A stretch of 7,000 nt of DNA from Flavobacteriaceae bacterium (lineage in GTDB: Bacteria; Bacteroidota; Bacteroidia; Flavobacteriales; Flavobacteriaceae), in assembly GCA_002687665.1 (NCBI GenBank), contig NZAX01000038.1:13883-20882 (forward strand). Direction: 5' to 3'. Shown in pieces: positions 5,037 through 7,000 of the stretch (positions are counted from its first letter, which is position 1; each line of letters begins with the position of its first letter). Both the position numbers and the translations under genes were made by a program. The notes below the pieces were generated by a model, which did no database searches, had not been told where the DNA came from, and worked only from the letters and a program-made list of their open reading frames with translations.

Positions 5037-7000
5037 ATGGAATCTGAAATGAGTAAGGATTTTAGTTTTGACTTACCTAAAAACAAAAGTAATGTCATTA
5101 AGGTCATTGGTGTTGGTGGTGGAGGAAGTAATGCCATCAACTATATGTTTCAACAGGGCATAAATGGTGTTGATTTTGTTATAACGAATACTGATGCCCA
5201 GGCACTTAATGAGAGTTCGGTACCAATCAAAATTCAGTTGGGAGCATCCTTGACTGAAGGATTGGGAGCTGGGGCTAACCCAAAGGTAGGAGCTTTGGCT
5301 GCCGAAGAAAGTTTTGACGACCTCAAAACCTTATTGACCACCCAAACCAAAATGGTCTTTATTACTGCAGGAATGGGAGGAGGTACAGGTACGGGTGCAG
5401 CACCAATTATAGCGCAGATGGCTAAGGAAATGGATATCCTAACCGTTGGGATTGTTACAATGCCTTTCCAGTTTGAGGGTAAATTGCGTTTGGAACAGGC
5501 CGAAAAAGGTTTGGAAAACATTAAAAGATCCGTTGACGCCCTAATTGTAATTAACAATAACAAGCTAAGGGAGGTTTATGGGAATTTGGGTTTTAAAACA
5601 GGTTTTTCCAAAGCTGATGAAGTGCTTTCGACAGCAGCTAGAGGAATTGCTGAGGTCATTACTCACCACTATCGTCAAAACATAGATTTGAAAGATGCGA
5701 AAACAGTCCTTAAAGACAGCGGTACGGCCATCATGGGGTCTGGTTCTGCCAGTGGTACTAATAGAGCACATGACGCCATAATCAATGCCTTGGACTCTCC
5801 ATTATTGAATGATAATAAGATTACCGGTTGTAAAAATGTGTTGCTTTTGATTGTTTCTGGAAATGAAGAAATTACCATAGATGAAATTGGAGAAATCAAT
5901 GATTTTATTCAAACTGAAGCAGGGAATAATGCCAATATTATCATGGGAATTGGAGAAGATGAAAAACTAGGAAGTTCGGTTTCTGTGACCATTATCGCCA
6001 CAGGTTTTGGAGCCGATCAGCAACATCAAATCGTAAATACCGAGGCAAAAAAAATCATCCATACACTGGAGGAAGATCAGACTTTGGAACACAACCTCAT
6101 GGGTAGTGAAGATAAGTCCGATGTATTTGAAATTCCGCAAGAAGAGTTAGTAACCGAAGAAAAAGGGGAGGAAATTGAGTCTGAATTTGTCCCTACTCCC
6201 GAAGAGGAACCCATTGTGTTTGCATTGGATGAAAAAGAGGAGGATATTGAAGAGGAAGATTTGTTTTCCATACCCGTATTTGCAGAGACCGTAGACGGAA
6301 ATGAGGTTGAACCCGAAATCATAGAGGAGGAAAAGTTCGAGGAGGAGTTAGTTGAATCTGATAATGAATTGATCCCCAGTACTGCAGAAATTCAAAATAT
6401 GGAGGTAGTTTGTGAATTACTAAAATACGATCTCCCCAAAGAGGAGCCCAAAATTGAAATGGAAGAGGAATTTATCATCAACGATCTAGACGAGAAAGTA
6501 TTGGGTCTTGAGGTGGTTGGATCCGAAGAGGTAGAAGCTGACGAAGAAAATCAATTTGCCTTTGATTTTAGTTTATCCATTTCTGATGCCCAAGAGGCTT
6601 CGTCTGAAAAAATAGTCCATACTCTTTCCAATGGTGAAGATGGAGAGATTAAAGATGATTCTTCCCTTTCCGAAGCTATTGATTTTGAATTTGAAGTATT
6701 CGAAAAATTGGAGGAAGTTCCCGTTTCGGAAATGGAGGATGAGATGAGTTCACCCCACGATGACTCTCCCTTTGATAAGAAAATTAAGGAAACCGCCACC
6801 AAGGAAAATGAGGAAAGAAAGGAGCATTTAAAAAAATTCAATCATACCTTCAAACACAGTATGAGTAAAATCGATGAGTTTGAAAAGCAACCCGCATACA
6901 AAAGAATGGGTCTCGAATTGGATCAACCCTCCTCGTCTGAGTCGAACGAGTCAAGATTGTCGGTTGATAATGATAAAAATGACGAAATACAATTGAGATC
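5037..7000 (+). CDS. ftsZ: FtsZ, tubulin-like division GTPase with long acidic linker (3' end cut off)
   Basis: FtsZ polymerises with GTP into the cytokinetic ring that FtsA holds to the membrane. The frame is open from ATG 5037 to the right edge: 654 full codons plus TC (necessarily Ser), with no stop. The GTPase core has GVGGGGSNA at 25-33, NTDAQAL at 51-57, the tubulin signature GMGGGTGTGAAP at 112-123, TMPF and FEGKLR at 141-151, the T7 loop NIDLKD at 215-220 (D217 and D220 match the catalytic acidic residues), GSGSASG at about 234-240 and ATGF at 321-324. The core ends near residue 345. An acidic, presumably disordered linker runs to about 580, followed by a Lys-rich segment and QPAYKRMGLELD (618-629). 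The tail ends at NDEIQLRS, so probably only a dozen or so residues are missing. An in-frame ATG at 5049 (M5) is an equally possible start. The gap to ftsA is 10 bases without a Shine-Dalgarno sequence. Confidence 0.98.
   Translation, partial: MESEMSKDFSFDLPKNKSNVIKVIGVGGGGSNAINYMFQQGINGVDFVITNTDAQALNESSVPIKIQLGASLTEGLGAGANPKVGALAAEESFDDLKTLLTTQTKMVFITAGMGGGTGTGAAPIIAQMAKEMDILTVGIVTMPFQFEGKLRLEQAEKGLENIKRSVDALIVINNNKLREVYGNLGFKTGFSKADEVLSTAARGIAEVITHHYRQNIDLKDAKTVLKDSGTAIMGSGSASGTNRAHDAIINALDSPLLNDNKITGCKNVLLLIVSGNEEITIDEIGEINDFIQTEAGNNANIIMGIGEDEKLGSSVSVTIIATGFGADQQHQIVNTEAKKIIHTLEEDQTLEHNLMGSEDKSDVFEIPQEELVTEEKGEEIESEFVPTPEEEPIVFALDEKEEDIEEEDLFSIPVFAETVDGNEVEPEIIEEEKFEEELVESDNELIPSTAEIQNMEVVCELLKYDLPKEEPKIEMEEEFIINDLDEKVLGLEVVGSEEVEADEENQFAFDFSLSISDAQEASSEKIVHTLSNGEDGEIKDDSSLSEAIDFEFEVFEKLEEVPVSEMEDEMSSPHDDSPFDKKIKETATKENEERKEHLKKFNHTFKHSMSKIDEFEKQPAYKRMGLELDQPSSSESNESRLSVDNDKNDEIQLR
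6057..6776 (+). other. Acidic low-complexity linker region within ftsZ
   Basis: This part of ftsZ encodes residues 341-580. By hand count about 85 of the 240 residues are Asp or Glu and only 11 are Lys with no Arg, and the DNA is accordingly rich in GAA and GAG codons. No exact tandem repeat unit was found; the bias is compositional. It joins the GTPase core to the C-terminal peptide and is best read as an intrinsically disordered C-terminal linker. It is far longer than the roughly 50-residue linker of E. coli FtsZ; long acidic linkers are, to my knowledge, usual in flavobacterial FtsZ. Confidence 0.85.

Noticed and set aside
5234..5563. 109-codon open frame on the - strand inside ftsZ
   Set aside because: It lies antisense to the best-conserved part of the FtsZ GTPase core, has no recognisable domain and is explained by codon bias of the sense gene.
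6077..6322. Ser-rich open frame on the - strand
   Set aside because: Its Ser-rich composition is the direct reverse complement of the GAA/GAG-rich acidic linker of ftsZ, so it is a compositional shadow; the same holds for the - strand frame at 6551-6841.
6057..6776. Tandem repeat array in the GAA/GAG-rich part of ftsZ
   Set aside because: Several short gag-gag and gaa-gag runs occur, but no unit recurs at a regular period; the signal is amino-acid composition, not a repeat.

Overview
This window is a stretch of the division and cell wall (dcw) gene cluster, read entirely from the + strand: ftsW (3' end only) - murG - murC - ftsQ - ftsA - ftsZ (cut off just before its stop). Protein sequence, gene order and codon use all point to the Bacteroidota, most likely a member of the Flavobacteriaceae. 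The signs are: murC directly followed by ftsQ with no ddl or murB between them; A+T-rich coding sequence; no Shine-Dalgarno sequences in front of the genes; an FtsZ of more than 650 residues with a very long acidic C-terminal linker; and an FtsZ tail heading into a D-E-I-Q-L-R-S ending of the kind I recall from flavobacterial FtsZ. I cannot assign a genus from the sequence alone.

Layout: 1-584 is the C-terminal 193 residues of FtsW, the septal peptidoglycan glycosyltransferase. murG (571-1653, GTG start) overlaps ftsW by 14 bases. murC (1654-2979) starts on the base after the murG stop, and ftsQ (2980-3687) on the base after the murC stop. ftsA (preferred start 3698) follows after 10 bases and ftsZ (from 5037) after another 10. 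No gap is longer than 10 bases, so there is no room for a terminator, and the six genes almost certainly share one transcript. I found no RNA gene, mobile element, CRISPR array or convincing promoter.

How the genes work together: MurC adds L-alanine to UDP-MurNAc in the cytoplasm, MurG adds GlcNAc to lipid I to make lipid II, and FtsW polymerises lipid II at the septum. FtsQ is the bitopic scaffold of the divisome, FtsA is the actin-like membrane tether, and FtsZ is the tubulin-like ring polymer. The set therefore couples precursor synthesis to ring assembly.

No previously undescribed system was found. All six genes look intact (apart from the two cut by the window) and are standard members of their families. 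The feature most worth a second look is the C-terminal half of FtsZ: a roughly 240-residue linker with very high negative charge, then an abrupt switch to a lysine-rich segment, then a conserved-looking peptide that is not at the extreme C terminus.
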